Shown here: positions 1-6,529 of the stretch, piece by piece | Layout: each line of letters starts with the position of its first letter | How positions within the stretch are numbered: the first letter of the stretch is position 1 | Origin: Lachnospiraceae bacterium | GTDB taxonomy: Bacteria > Bacillota > Clostridia > Lachnospirales > Lachnospiraceae | DNA length: 7,530 nucleotides | Direction: 5' to 3' | NCBI GenBank assembly: GCA_017964055.1 | Contig: JAGCSS010000270.1 | Coordinates: forward strand, 1-7,530 | Notes under the pieces: generated by a model | Seen by the model: only the letters and a program-made list of their open reading frames with translations | What the model was told of the DNA's origin: nothing | The model's database searches: none | Program-made: the position numbers and the translations under genes

Positions 1-775
1 CTCTGCCGCAAGCTTCAAACTCTGTTGCTTCGGTTATGCCGTCAGAGCCGCAGGCTTTGGATTCGGTTGCCTCGTTTTCCCTGGCAGTATCTTCCCTGCC
101 GGATGTCACAGCATCTGCGGCCTCGATCGCGCGGCAGGCATATTCAAACTGTTTTGAGCGGTCACCGAAGTCTTTGAGACCGACTATATAAGATGCGCTT
201 TTGAGACCGTGGACCTCAATGCGCAGGCGTTTATAGTCTTTTGTTTCATGTGCGTTTTGGATTACAGACGATTTATCAAGGCCGTCTTTATAGTATGTGA
301 GCAGAATGCTGTCAAGTGTATCTCTGCTGCCGAGATTTTCGAGGGCTTCATCTAGCTCAAACAGGCCGCTCGCAGCAATGATATCACTGTTTTCTTTTGC
401 CTTGTCTTTTTCGTTTTCTGTTTCTGTTTCACTTCCTGTTTCTTTCTCGCTTGTTTTTTCCTCATCATGCCAGCGTGAGATTATCACACGGCCTTCATCA
501 GCCTGAAATACGGAAAAGCTGACATTCGCGAAAGAGCAGAGCGCGTCTTTGGGGACATATGTTTCGGCATCGGTCAGTTCCGCGTTTAAAGGACAGACGG
601 AGCATATGCTTTTCCTGCCGCAAAGGAAGGTGAGCAGGCTGTTGGCATTACCGGACGCAGAAGAGAACGCCTCACCTTTAGGATTCATATACAGTATTTC
701 AAAGTCTGTGTCCGAAAGGACATAGACCGCGCATTCTTCATTATCCAGTTGTTCGTACAGATCATATAAACGCAT
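1..775 (-). CDS. PAS-like / HPt phosphotransfer protein, 5' part (runs off left edge)
   Basis: An open frame of 258 codons reads leftward from ATG at 775 with no stop before the window edge, so the C-terminus is missing. The start is supported by GGGAGA at 781-786 on the minus strand, 5 nt upstream. Residues about 14-100 look like a small PAS-type sensor domain (VLSDTDFEILYMNPKG at 19-34) with cysteines C52, C58 and C61. Residues about 102-130 are a Glu/Lys/Thr-rich linker. Residues about 139-220 match an HPt domain: two helices, then VHGLKSASYIVG at 188-199, in which H189 is the expected phosphoryl-accepting histidine, then a further helix (DRSKQFEYACRAIE). After that the sequence becomes polar and low in complexity. 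HPt domains relay phosphate between receiver domains in multistep phosphorelays. No kinase or receiver domain is visible, but either could lie beyond the edge. Location is probably cytoplasmic, as no signal peptide or membrane segment is seen. The partner kinase and output are unknown. Confidence 0.8.
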   Translation of the reverse strand, partial: MRLYDLYEQLDNEECAVYVLSDTDFEILYMNPKGEAFSSASGNANSLLTFLCGRKSICSVCPLNAELTDAETYVPKDALCSFANVSFSVFQADEGRVIISRWHDEEKTSEKETGSETETENEKDKAKENSDIIAASGLFELDEALENLGSRDTLDSILLTYYKDGLDKSSVIQNAHETKDYKRLRIEVHGLKSASYIVGLKDFGDRSKQFEYACRAIEAADAVTSGREDTARENEATESKACGSDGITEATEFEACGR

Positions 776-841
776 GGTTTTCTCCCGTTTTACTGCTGTG
801 TTTATGCGGAGTTTTTTTCAAATACAGTTCAGCATACACAA

Positions 842-869
842 AGTATATAATAAAAAACGTCCTTTTCAA
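842..869 (-). promoter_or_regulatory. Candidate promoter for the PAS-HPt gene
   Basis: On the minus strand, TTGAAA (869 down to 864) and TATACT (847 down to 842) are separated by 16 bp, each matching the SigA consensus at five of six positions. Transcription would begin near 835, giving a leader of about 60 nt before the ATG at 775. Its -35 box overlaps the forward -35 box of the asp23 operon promoter. Confidence 0.5.
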
Positions 870-891
870 ATATCTCTTTTAGTGATAAAAT
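863..891 (+). promoter_or_regulatory. Candidate promoter of the asp23-nusB-xseAB-ispA-dxs operon
   Basis: TTTTCA (863-868) and TAAAAT (886-891) are 17 bp apart, and TGA immediately precedes the -10, which makes it an extended -10 element. The start would be near 898, leaving a leader of about 26 nt that includes the GGAGG at 912-916. A second perfect TATAAT lies at 846-851, but it has no recognisable -35 at the right distance (TACAGT at 823-828), so it is a weaker candidate. Confidence 0.55.
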
Positions 892-923
892 ATATGAAAG
901 ATACGAGAATCGGAGGATTTGAA

Positions 924-1277
924 ATGAACGAAGAATATAATATCAACGATGCGGGCGACATCAAGATTTCTGACGATGTTGTCGCTTCGATCGCCGGACT
1001 TGCCACTTCGGAAGTCGAGGGAGTTACCTCGATCGCAGGCCACATTACCAGCGAGATCGTCGGAAAGTTCGGTGTCAAGAACCTCTCAAAGGGCATCAAG
1101 CTTTCGATAGAAAACGGTATCGTTTCGATCGATCTTTATATCAATATCCGTTACGGATACAGCATTCCGAAGATCACGGCACAGATCCGGGACAAGGTTA
1201 AGAGTGCCATTGAGAGCATGACCGGACTTAAGACATCCGACATTACGATCCATATTGTTGACATTGAGGTTAAATAA
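924..1277 (+). CDS. Asp23/Gls24 family protein (YqhY-like)
   Basis: A 117-residue protein of the Asp23/Gls24 (DUF322) family. Visible family features are the N-terminal GDIKISDDVVASIAGLA stretch (residues 11-27), VEGVTSIAG (31-39), the hydrophobic strand GIVSIDLYINIRYGYSIP (65-82) and the C-terminal strand DITIHIVDIEV. The ATG at 924 is chosen because GGAGG at 912-916 sits 7 nt upstream and the family begins about here. An in-frame extension back to 774 would cross the predicted promoter. Its place just ahead of nusB matches yqhY of B. subtilis, whose product has been tied to acetyl-CoA carboxylase homeostasis rather than to the cell-wall role of Asp23 itself. No acc genes and no membrane anchor gene (amaP) are visible beside it, so its exact role here is not known. 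It is cytosolic, with no membrane segment. It appears to be the first gene of the operon. Confidence 0.9.
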   Translation: MNEEYNINDAGDIKISDDVVASIAGLATSEVEGVTSIAGHITSEIVGKFGVKNLSKGIKLSIENGIVSIDLYINIRYGYSIPKITAQIRDKVKSAIESMTGLKTSDITIHIVDIEVK

Positions 1278-1294
1278 GGCAGCAAGGAGAGTCT

Positions 1295-1753
1295 ATGAGC
1301 ACATTGACAAGAAGAAATATCCGTGAGCACCTGATAAAGCTTTTATATATCAGGGATTTCCATGAGGCGGAGGAGTTCGAAGAGCAGGAGAACCTTTATT
1401 TTTCACTTTTTACGAAGCTGGAGCACCCGACAGAGGATATCGTTCCCGTCGGAAAGGACCTGCCGGAGGTTTCCGACGCGGACCTTCAGTATATCAGGGA
1501 GCGCTATGACTCCATTATCTCGCGCCTGGGCGAGATAGACCATATACTTGAAGTGGCTATGAGCGGATGGACCATTAACAGAGTCAGCAAGCTTGAGCTT
1601 GCCATACTTCGCGTAGCTGTATACGAGATGAAGTTTGACGACGATATACCGCCCAAGGTAGCTATCGACGAGGCGGTCGAACTGGCTAAGATCTATGGTT
1701 CGAAGGACACTTCCTACGGCTTTGTTAACGGTATTCTTGCCAAGATTTTATAA
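1295..1753 (+). CDS. nusB: Transcription antitermination / rRNA processing factor NusB
   Basis: A 152-residue NusB protein. NusB pairs with NusE (S10), binds boxA RNA in rRNA leaders and supports antitermination and rRNA maturation. The sequence shows the all-helical NusB pattern: an Arg-rich N-terminus (LTRRNIREHLIKLLY, residues 4-18), the IDHIL...W92...R96 segment, ELAILRVAVYEM (101-112), and the conserved VAIDEAVELAKIY (122-134) followed by FVNGILAKI (143-151). Residues about 21-65 are an acidic variable insert (many E and D), which makes this copy slightly longer than the typical 130-145 residues. The start is supported by AAGGAGA at 1284-1290. It begins 17 nt after the asp23 stop and ends 2 nt before xseA, consistent with one transcript. 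In B. subtilis folD lies between nusB and xseA, and here it does not. Confidence 0.95.
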   Translation: MSTLTRRNIREHLIKLLYIRDFHEAEEFEEQENLYFSLFTKLEHPTEDIVPVGKDLPEVSDADLQYIRERYDSIISRLGEIDHILEVAMSGWTINRVSKLELAILRVAVYEMKFDDDIPPKVAIDEAVELAKIYGSKDTSYGFVNGILAKIL

Positions 1754-1755
1754 CG

Positions 1756-2955
1756 ATGAAGATATATTCGGTCACTGAGATCAATAATTATATCAAATTA
1801 CTGCTGTTGAAGGACAATGTCCTGAGTAGTGTGAAGATAAGCGGTGAGGTATCAAACTGCAAGTATCACTCCTCAGGGCATATTTACTTTACTCTGAAGG
1901 ACCAGGGTGGGCAGATAGCCTGCGTGATGTTCGCAGGGAAAAGGATCGCCGGCCTGAAGTTCAACATGACCGAAGGCATGAGCGTGGTCGTTACCGGCCA
2001 GATAAGCGTTTATGAGCGTGACGGCAAGTATCAGCTCTACGCCGACCGCATAGAACAGCAGGGCATAGGCGAGCTCTATGAGCGTTTTGAAAAGCTCAAG
2101 GAAAAGCTCCTCAAAGAGGGCTTGTTCGACAACGGGCACAAAAAACCTCTGCCTCAGTATATTACCACTCTCGGGGTGATCACCGCGCCTGACGGCGCAG
2201 CAGTTCAGGATATCATCAATATCACGCACAGGCGTAATCCTCATGTGCGGATAATCATTTATCCTGCAAAAGTACAGGGCGCAGGCGCCGCAAAAACACT
2301 CATTGCCGGCTTAAAGGCGATGGAGCGCATACATCCCGACGTGATCATCATCGGACGCGGCGGAGGCTCGTTTGAGGACCTGTTCGAGTTTAACGACGAG
2401 GAGCTCGCGCGTGCGGTTTACGACTGCTCTATACCCGTTATTTCCGCTGTCGGACACGAGGTGGATTTCTCCATCTGCGATTATGTTTCCGACAGACGCG
2501 CGCCCACTCCCAGCGCAGGCGCTGAGCTCGCTGTTTATGAATATGACGGGCTGCTCCAGACTCTCGAAGGTTACCGTGATGAGATGTCTGCCATTCTGAA
2601 AAACCGTATATCCGCAGAGCGTTCAAAGTCCGAGCAGTACAGGCTGATGCTCTCAAAGCTCTCACCCAAGAGCATCATGAACAATTATATTTTCCGCGCG
2701 GATAAGCTTCGTGACAGTCTCGAACACATTATGGAAAGCAGACTGGAGAGTTCTAAGCACAGACTGGCGCTTACAGCCACCGCGCTCGAACAGCTCTCAC
2801 CCTTAAAGAGCCTGACACGCGGCTTTTCATACACTACCGACGAAAGCGGCCGTAATATCGCTTCGGTCGAGGGGATATCCGTCGGAGACAGCATCAATGT
2901 CAGGGTAAAGGACGGAACGATAAAGTCCGGAGTCATCTCGACGGAGCCTGCGTAA
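1756..2955 (+). CDS. xseA: Exodeoxyribonuclease VII large subunit
   Basis: A 399-residue large, catalytic subunit of exonuclease VII, which degrades single-stranded DNA from both ends to short oligonucleotides and works in mismatch repair and DNA damage tolerance. Residues 1-100 form the OB-fold DNA-binding domain (YSVTEINNYIK, then SGHIYFTLKD at 40-49). Residues about 125-320 are the catalytic domain: GVITAPDGAAVQDI (140-153), IIIGRGGGSFEDL (197-209), AVGHEVDFSICD (231-242) and DRRAPTPSAGAE (246-257). H234 and D237 correspond to the H and D of the GHExD motif needed for activity in the E. coli enzyme. The rest is long helices, probably coiled coil, for XseB binding. The ATG lies only 2 nt after the nusB stop, and no clear Shine-Dalgarno sequence precedes it, so translation is probably coupled to nusB. 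The MKIYSVTEIN start matches the family. Confidence 0.96.
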   Translation: MKIYSVTEINNYIKLLLLKDNVLSSVKISGEVSNCKYHSSGHIYFTLKDQGGQIACVMFAGKRIAGLKFNMTEGMSVVVTGQISVYERDGKYQLYADRIEQQGIGELYERFEKLKEKLLKEGLFDNGHKKPLPQYITTLGVITAPDGAAVQDIINITHRRNPHVRIIIYPAKVQGAGAAKTLIAGLKAMERIHPDVIIIGRGGGSFEDLFEFNDEELARAVYDCSIPVISAVGHEVDFSICDYVSDRRAPTPSAGAELAVYEYDGLLQTLEGYRDEMSAILKNRISAERSKSEQYRLMLSKLSPKSIMNNYIFRADKLRDSLEHIMESRLESSKHRLALTATALEQLSPLKSLTRGFSYTTDESGRNIASVEGISVGDSINVRVKDGTIKSGVISTEPA

Positions 2956-3004
2956 AGTCAGGATGCCGGACGGTTACAGCATTACGGAGAAGGAAGAATG
3001 CATT

Positions 3005-3229
3005 ATGGCTGAAAAGAAAACAGAGAAAAAAACAGAAGACAAGCTTAAGATCAACGAGATCTTTGATAAACTCGATACTATCGTAAAAGAGATGGAGGAC
3101 CCGAGCCTTCCTCTCGAGGAGTCCTTCGAGCACTACACCGAGGGACTGAAGCTCCTGAAGCAGTGCAATGAGAGCATCGAAAGCATCGAGAAGCAGATTG
3201 AAGTATTGGATACCGGGATTAACAAGTAA
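3005..3229 (+). CDS. xseB: Exodeoxyribonuclease VII small subunit
   Basis: A 74-residue small subunit of exonuclease VII. Several copies bind the helical arms of XseA to form the active nuclease. The family core is clear: FDKLDTIVKEMEDPSLPLEE (about residues 20-39), then YTEGLKLLKQCNESI and EKQIEVLD, which together form a helical hairpin. The first 15 residues are Lys/Glu-rich (KKTEKKTED) and unconserved. I use ATG 3005 rather than the in-frame ATG at 2963, because a purine-rich GGAGAAGGAAG (2986-2996) lies at a usable distance upstream of 3005 and the extra 14 residues do not resemble the family. With this start the gap to xseA is 49 nt. Confidence 0.93.
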   Translation: MAEKKTEKKTEDKLKINEIFDKLDTIVKEMEDPSLPLEESFEHYTEGLKLLKQCNESIESIEKQIEVLDTGINK

Positions 3230-3245
3230 GTACTTGCCGGGAATC

Positions 3246-3267
3246 AGGTTCGGCAAAAGCCGAATCT
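3246..3267 (+). other. Hairpin between xseB and ispA, just ahead of the ispA ribosome binding site
   Basis: TTCGGC (3249-3254), a 4-nt AAAA loop and GCCGAA (3259-3264) form a perfect 6-bp stem. One G:U and two Watson-Crick pairs extend it to 9 bp (3246-3254 with 3259-3267). No run of T follows, so it is not an intrinsic terminator. It lies 4 nt before the AGGAGG of ispA (3272-3277). It might act in mRNA processing, stability or ispA translation, but that role is inference. Confidence 0.5.
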
Positions 3268-3287
3268 AAATAGGAGGCTGATAATAA

Positions 3288-4220
3288 ATGATCGATCTTA
3301 ACGCAAAAGCCAGTCAGATCAATAACATTCTTCAGGATTATCTTCCTGAGGAGACCAAGGAGTTCGGCGATATCACCGAGGCCATGAGCTACAGCGTTTT
3401 AGCAGGCGGAAAGCGTCTGCGCGCCATCATGCTGATCGAGAGCTTCAGGCTGTTCAACAACGACTCCGACATGGAAAAGATGCTCGTGCATCCTTTTGCT
3501 GCAGCCGTTGAATTCATTCATGCCTACTCGCTCGTACATGACGATCTGCCTTCGATGGACAACGATATGTACCGCCGCGGCATCCTTACGACACATGCCA
3601 AGTACGGACATGCCATGGGCGTTCTGACAGGCGACGCGCTGCTCAACTACGCTTTCGAGACCGTCACGGCCACGTTAAAAAGCCTAGAGAAGCTCAGGGG
3701 AGAGGTGGTTCCCGAACTGTATGCGCGCGTATCAAATGCCGCGCACATACTTTTCACCAAGGCCGGCTATTCGGGCATGATCGGCGGCCAGGTACTCGAC
3801 GTGTATTTCCCGAACGATCCCAACGCGGATAAAGGCCTGCTAAAGCTCAGACTTCTCAAAATGTACGAGCTCAAGACCTCGAATCTTTTCAGGGCCGCGC
3901 TCTGTGCCGGAGCCGCTCTGGCTGGCGCTTCAGAGGCCGACATCAAAAAACTCGATTCATTCGGATACAATTTAGGGCTTGCATTTCAGATAGATGACGA
4001 TATACTTGATGAGACCGCTACTTTTGAGCAGCTCGGCAAGGATATCGGGAGCGATAAGAAAAACAACAAGCTCACCATCTGCACGCTGCTCGGTATAGAT
4101 GCCGCAAAGGACCTTTCGAGAGAGAAGCTCGAGCTCGCAGGAACGACGCTCGAATCCCTTCCCGGCAACAAGGAGTTCTTCAACGATCTTATCGAGTATC
4201 TGAGCGGCCGCAAAAAATAA
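3288..4220 (+). CDS. ispA: Farnesyl diphosphate synthase (short-chain trans-prenyl diphosphate synthase)
   Basis: A 310-residue head-to-tail prenyl transferase that condenses dimethylallyl or geranyl diphosphate with isopentenyl diphosphate. The C15 product feeds undecaprenyl diphosphate and quinone or other prenyl chains. Motifs in order: GGKRLR (40-45) for isopentenyl diphosphate binding, the first Asp-rich motif DDLPSMD (85-91), GGQVLD (166-171), a K196-T197 pair, FQID (234-237) overlapping the second Asp-rich motif DDILD (237-241), and KDIGSDKKNNKLT (251-263). The two extra residues inside the first Asp motif and Y80 five positions before it fit bacterial type II farnesyl synthases, so C15 is the likely main product. 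Chain length cannot be proved from sequence. AGGAGG at 3272-3277 supports the start. The gene lies 19 nt upstream of dxs, placing two isoprenoid enzymes side by side. Confidence 0.92.
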   Translation: MIDLNAKASQINNILQDYLPEETKEFGDITEAMSYSVLAGGKRLRAIMLIESFRLFNNDSDMEKMLVHPFAAAVEFIHAYSLVHDDLPSMDNDMYRRGILTTHAKYGHAMGVLTGDALLNYAFETVTATLKSLEKLRGEVVPELYARVSNAAHILFTKAGYSGMIGGQVLDVYFPNDPNADKGLLKLRLLKMYELKTSNLFRAALCAGAALAGASEADIKKLDSFGYNLGLAFQIDDDILDETATFEQLGKDIGSDKKNNKLTICTLLGIDAAKDLSREKLELAGTTLESLPGNKEFFNDLIEYLSGRKK

Positions 4221-4239
4221 GGCATTTTCGGTGTGAATT

Positions 4240-6129
4240 ATGAGTTTACTTGAAACGATAAACAGTCCGAATGATATCAAGAATATCGATCCGCAGGACT
4301 ACAGGCGGCTGGCCAAAGAGATCCGCACATTCCTGGTCCAGAAGGTAAGCAAGACAGGCGGACACCTGGCTTCGAACCTCGGTGTCGTGGAGCTTACGAT
4401 GGCTCTGCACCTGTTCCTCAACCTTCCTGAAGATAAGCTGGTATGGGATGTCGGACATCAGGCATATACGCATAAGCTGCTGACGGGCAGACGTCAGGAT
4501 TTTGATTCTCTGCGTCAGTACGAGGGCATCAGCGGTTTCCCGAAGACCAGTGAGAGCGACTGTGATTCCTTCAACACGGGACACAGCTCCACTTCGATAT
4601 CGGTTGCGGACGGCATAGCCCGCGCGCGTGATCTAAAGCACGAGAAATATAAAGTTGTCGCAGTCATCGGTGACGGTGCGCTTTCCGGCGGCATGGCCTA
4701 CGAGGCGCTCAACAACGCCGGCAGGATCAAGTCAAACATGATGATCGTGCTCAATGACAACAATATGTCGATTTCTGAGAATGTCGGCGGCATGGCGAGC
4801 TACCTCGGCCGTATCAGGACCAGTACGCGCTATACCGTGCTCAAGACCAGAGTCGAGTCATTTTTAAACCGCATCCCCGTTATCGGTCCCAAGATCGTCA
4901 GCGCCGTCAAGAAATCCAAGAATTCGATCAAATCGCTGGTGGTTCCCGGTATGTTCTTTGAGAACATGGGCGTGACCTACATCGGTCCTATCGACGGCCA
5001 CAATATCGACCTGATGCTGAACACGTTTAAGAGTTCGGCAGAGCTCGCGGGTCCGGTACTTATACATGTTATCACCCAGAAGGGCAAAGGCTACAAATAT
5101 GCCGAGAACAACCCTTCGGCATATCACGGAGTCGGACCTTTTGACTGTTCGACCGGCCGCAGTACATCGGTAAAGAACGGCAGGACATACACCGAAGTAT
5201 TTTCGTCAAAGGTCTGTCAGCTCGGCCGCAAGAACAAAAATATCGTCGCGGTTACGGCCGCGATGGCCGACGGCACCGGGCTTACCGCTTTCCGGAAGCA
5301 TTTCCCCGAGAGATTCTTCGATGTGGGCATAGCGGAAGAGCATGCTGTGACCTTTGCGGCAGGCATGGCTTCACGCGGACTGCATCCTGTGGTTGCCATC
5401 TATTCAACGTTCCTGCAGAGGGCGTATGACCAGATAATCCATGACGTGGCACTCGGAGTGCTGCCCGTTACATTTGCGATAGACCGCGCCGGTATCGTCG
5501 GTAACGACGGAGAGACGCACCAGGGCATTTTTGATCTTTCGTTCCTTTCGCATGTTCCGGGACTGCTCGTTATGGCTCCCAAGAACGCGCAGGAGCTCGA
5601 GGACATGCTCGAATTCTCATGTTCGTATGACGGCCCGAGCGCCATCAGATACCCGAGAGGCAAGGCCACCGAGAAGCTTTCCGATTTCAGGGCGCCCATC
5701 GTAAAGGGCAAGTCCGAGATCATCCGCCGCGGGAAGGATGCCGCTCTGTTCGGCGTAGGCCGCATGGTAAAGGTACTCGACGAGATAGCGGAGGAACTTT
5801 CCGCAGAGTACGGATACAGCTTTACCGTAATCAATGCCCGTTTTGTAAGCCCCATCGATTATGACGTTATCGATGAGATAGCGCAGGAGTGCAGGATCAT
5901 ATTTACCTGTGAGGAAAATGTCGAGCGAGGCGGCTACGGAGAAGCGGTTGCCATGCATCTGCTCAAGTCCGGTTACAGAGGACATTTCTCCGATCTGGCG
6001 CTTCCCGATCAGTATATCGTGCAGGGTACGCCGAACGAACTGCGTGACTCTCTTGAGTTCGATCCTGTAAGCCTTAAGAACAGAATTAAAAAAACAGTTG
6101 ACGAACACAAAAATTATGATATAATTTAA
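4240..6129 (+). CDS. dxs: 1-deoxy-D-xylulose-5-phosphate synthase
   Basis: A 629-residue thiamine-diphosphate enzyme that joins pyruvate and glyceraldehyde 3-phosphate to 1-deoxy-D-xylulose 5-phosphate with loss of CO2. This is the entry step of the MEP pathway to isopentenyl diphosphate. The N-terminal part carries GGHLASNLG (40-48, active-site H42), [11 protein letters not shown] (69-79) and the thiamine/Mg signature running from GDGALSGG (144-151) to NDN (172-174). The central transketolase-like domain has [15 protein letters not shown] (361-375), where E366 aligns with the catalytic Glu of the E. coli enzyme, then [11 protein letters not shown] (388-398) and [15 protein letters not shown] (415-429). 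YPRGK (471-475) begins the last part, and the C-terminal domain includes [13 protein letters not shown] (558-570). Length is normal and all key residues are present. Only a weak GGTG (4230-4233) precedes the ATG. The 3' end also contains the rpsU promoter. Confidence 0.97.
   Translation: MSLLETINSPNDIKNIDPQDYRRLAKEIRTFLVQKVSKTGGHLASNLGVVELTMALHLFLNLPEDKLVWDVGHQAYTHKLLTGRRQDFDSLRQYEGISGFPKTSESDCDSFNTGHSSTSISVADGIARARDLKHEKYKVVAVIGDGALSGGMAYEALNNAGRIKSNMMIVLNDNNMSISENVGGMASYLGRIRTSTRYTVLKTRVESFLNRIPVIGPKIVSAVKKSKNSIKSLVVPGMFFENMGVTYIGPIDGHNIDLMLNTFKSSAELAGPVLIHVITQKGKGYKYAENNPSAYHGVGPFDCSTGRSTSVKNGRTYTEVFSSKVCQLGRKNKNIVAVTAAMADGTGLTAFRKHFPERFFDVGIAEEHAVTFAAGMASRGLHPVVAIYSTFLQRAYDQIIHDVALGVLPVTFAIDRAGIVGNDGETHQGIFDLSFLSHVPGLLVMAPKNAQELEDMLEFSCSYDGPSAIRYPRGKATEKLSDFRAPIVKGKSEIIRRGKDAALFGVGRMVKVLDEIAEELSAEYGYSFTVINARFVSPIDYDVIDEIAQECRIIFTCEENVERGGYGEAVAMHLLKSGYRGHFSDLALPDQYIVQGTPNELRDSLEFDPVSLKNRIKKTVDEHKNYDII
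6098..6125 (+). promoter_or_regulatory. Strong promoter for rpsU inside the 3' end of dxs
   Basis: TTGACG (6098-6103) and a perfect TATAAT (6120-6125) are separated by 16 bp, and TGA precedes the -10 as an extended element. Both boxes lie within the last 11 codons of dxs. The predicted start near 6132 gives a leader of about 65 nt for rpsU. No terminator lies between dxs and rpsU, so rpsU is probably transcribed both from here and by readthrough from the upstream operon. Confidence 0.75.
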
Positions 6130-6173
6130 CTCGTGCATGCGGAAAACGCCTAGATTCGGCACAATTCACAACT

Positions 6174-6182
6174 GGAGGGAGG
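6174..6182 (+). promoter_or_regulatory. Ribosome binding site of rpsU
   Basis: GGAGGGAGG contains two overlapping Shine-Dalgarno matches. The nearer ends 14 nt before ATG 6197, which is longer than usual. A second purine patch, GTGAGG at 6189-6194, is too close to serve. The site favours 6197 over the in-frame ATG at 6137, which has no Shine-Dalgarno sequence. Confidence 0.55.
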
Positions 6183-6196
6183 TTTGGTGTGAGGCT

Positions 6197-6370
6197 ATGT
6201 CGAACGTTATTGTAAAAGAAAACGAAACCTTAGACAGTGCTCTTCGCAGATTCAAGAGAAATTGCGCGAAGGCAGGTATCCAGCAGGAGATCCGCAAGAG
6301 AGAGCATTATGAGAAGCCCAGTGTTAGACGTAAGAAGAAGTCTGAGGCTGCTCGCAAGAGAAAGTATTGA
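6197..6370 (+). CDS. rpsU: Small ribosomal subunit protein S21 (bS21)
   Basis: A 57-residue S21, a small, very basic protein of the 30S subunit platform that sits near the 3' end of 16S rRNA and helps start translation. The whole protein is recognisable: [19 protein letters not shown] (1-19), [18 protein letters not shown] (25-42) and the Arg/Lys tail [14 protein letters not shown] (44-57). The length is normal for Clostridia. ATG 6197 is used because the family starts with this MS-VIVKENE sequence. The gene has its own promoter in dxs and is followed by a strong terminator, so its level can be set independently of the isoprenoid genes upstream. Confidence 0.97.
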   Translation: MSNVIVKENETLDSALRRFKRNCAKAGIQQEIRKREHYEKPSVRRKKKSEAARKRKY

Positions 6371-6389
6371 TCTTAAGTCAAACGATATC

Positions 6390-6417
6390 AAAGCCCCTGT
6401 TTTTCAGGGGCTTTTTT
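6390..6417 (+). terminator. Intrinsic terminator after rpsU
   Basis: AAAGCCCCTG (6390-6399), a TTTTT loop (6400-6404) and CAGGGGCTTT (6405-6414) form a perfect 10-bp stem rich in G:C. The 3' arm runs into TTTTTT (6412-6417). This is a classic rho-independent terminator for plus-strand transcription. It lies 20 nt after the rpsU stop and separates the asp23-to-rpsU block from phoH. Confidence 0.95.
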
Positions 6418-6469
6418 ATTTGTAAAAATCAACTTTTTTTCAATCGTTATGTTGTGTTTACCTCAAATA

Positions 6470-6478
6470 TGGTATAAT
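6470..6478 (+). promoter_or_regulatory. Extended -10 promoter of the phoH gene
   Basis: TGG followed by a perfect TATAAT (6473-6478) makes an extended -10 element. The -35 is poor: TTGTGT at 6452-6457 would give only a 15-bp spacer, so the promoter probably relies on the TGn element. The start would be near 6485, with a leader of about 45 nt. It lies directly downstream of the rpsU terminator. Confidence 0.65.
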
Positions 6479-6529
6479 TAAACGGAACGTTTATGCGTTT
6501 AGTTATTTTTTCATGGAGAAATATACCGT

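Noticed and set aside
404..461. Repetitive pyrimidine-rich tract (GAAACA-like units on the minus strand) considered as a repeat element
   Set aside because: It is explained by Glu/Thr/Lys codons in the linker between the PAS and HPt regions, with no exact unit or flanking repeats.
297..506. Plus-strand Ser/Phe-rich open frame of 69 residues
   Set aside because: It is antisense to the PAS-HPt gene. Its serine and phenylalanine runs are the complement of the Glu/Lys-rich linker codons.
774..923. In-frame upstream extension of the Asp23 family protein to ATG 774
   Set aside because: No ribosome binding site is present, the extra 50 residues do not resemble the family, the extension runs across the predicted promoter, and the ATG overlaps the start of the minus-strand gene.
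2963..3004. Alternative xseB start at ATG 2963
   Set aside because: It adds 14 residues with no family resemblance and no clear ribosome binding site, whereas ATG 3005 has a purine-rich site upstream.
3249..3264. Hairpin as an intrinsic terminator between xseB and ispA
   Set aside because: No T-run follows on either strand, so it is reported only as a structural element.
5400..6162. Long antisense open frames opposite dxs (151 and 181 residues)
   Set aside because: They are shadows of a fully conserved dxs reading frame, have no ribosome binding sites or family features, and overlap each other.
6137..6196. In-frame N-terminal extension of S21 from ATG 6137
   Set aside because: The family begins MS-VIVKENE as at 6197, and the ATG at 6137 would lie only about 5 nt after the predicted transcript start with no Shine-Dalgarno sequence.
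6130..6196. Structured regulatory leader (autoregulatory S21 site) before rpsU
   Set aside because: Only stems of 3-4 bp can be drawn by eye, and none is convincing enough to claim.
6237..6425. Second open frame of 62 residues overlapping rpsU
   Set aside because: It is a frame shadow of rpsU, has no ribosome binding site, and runs through the terminator hairpin.
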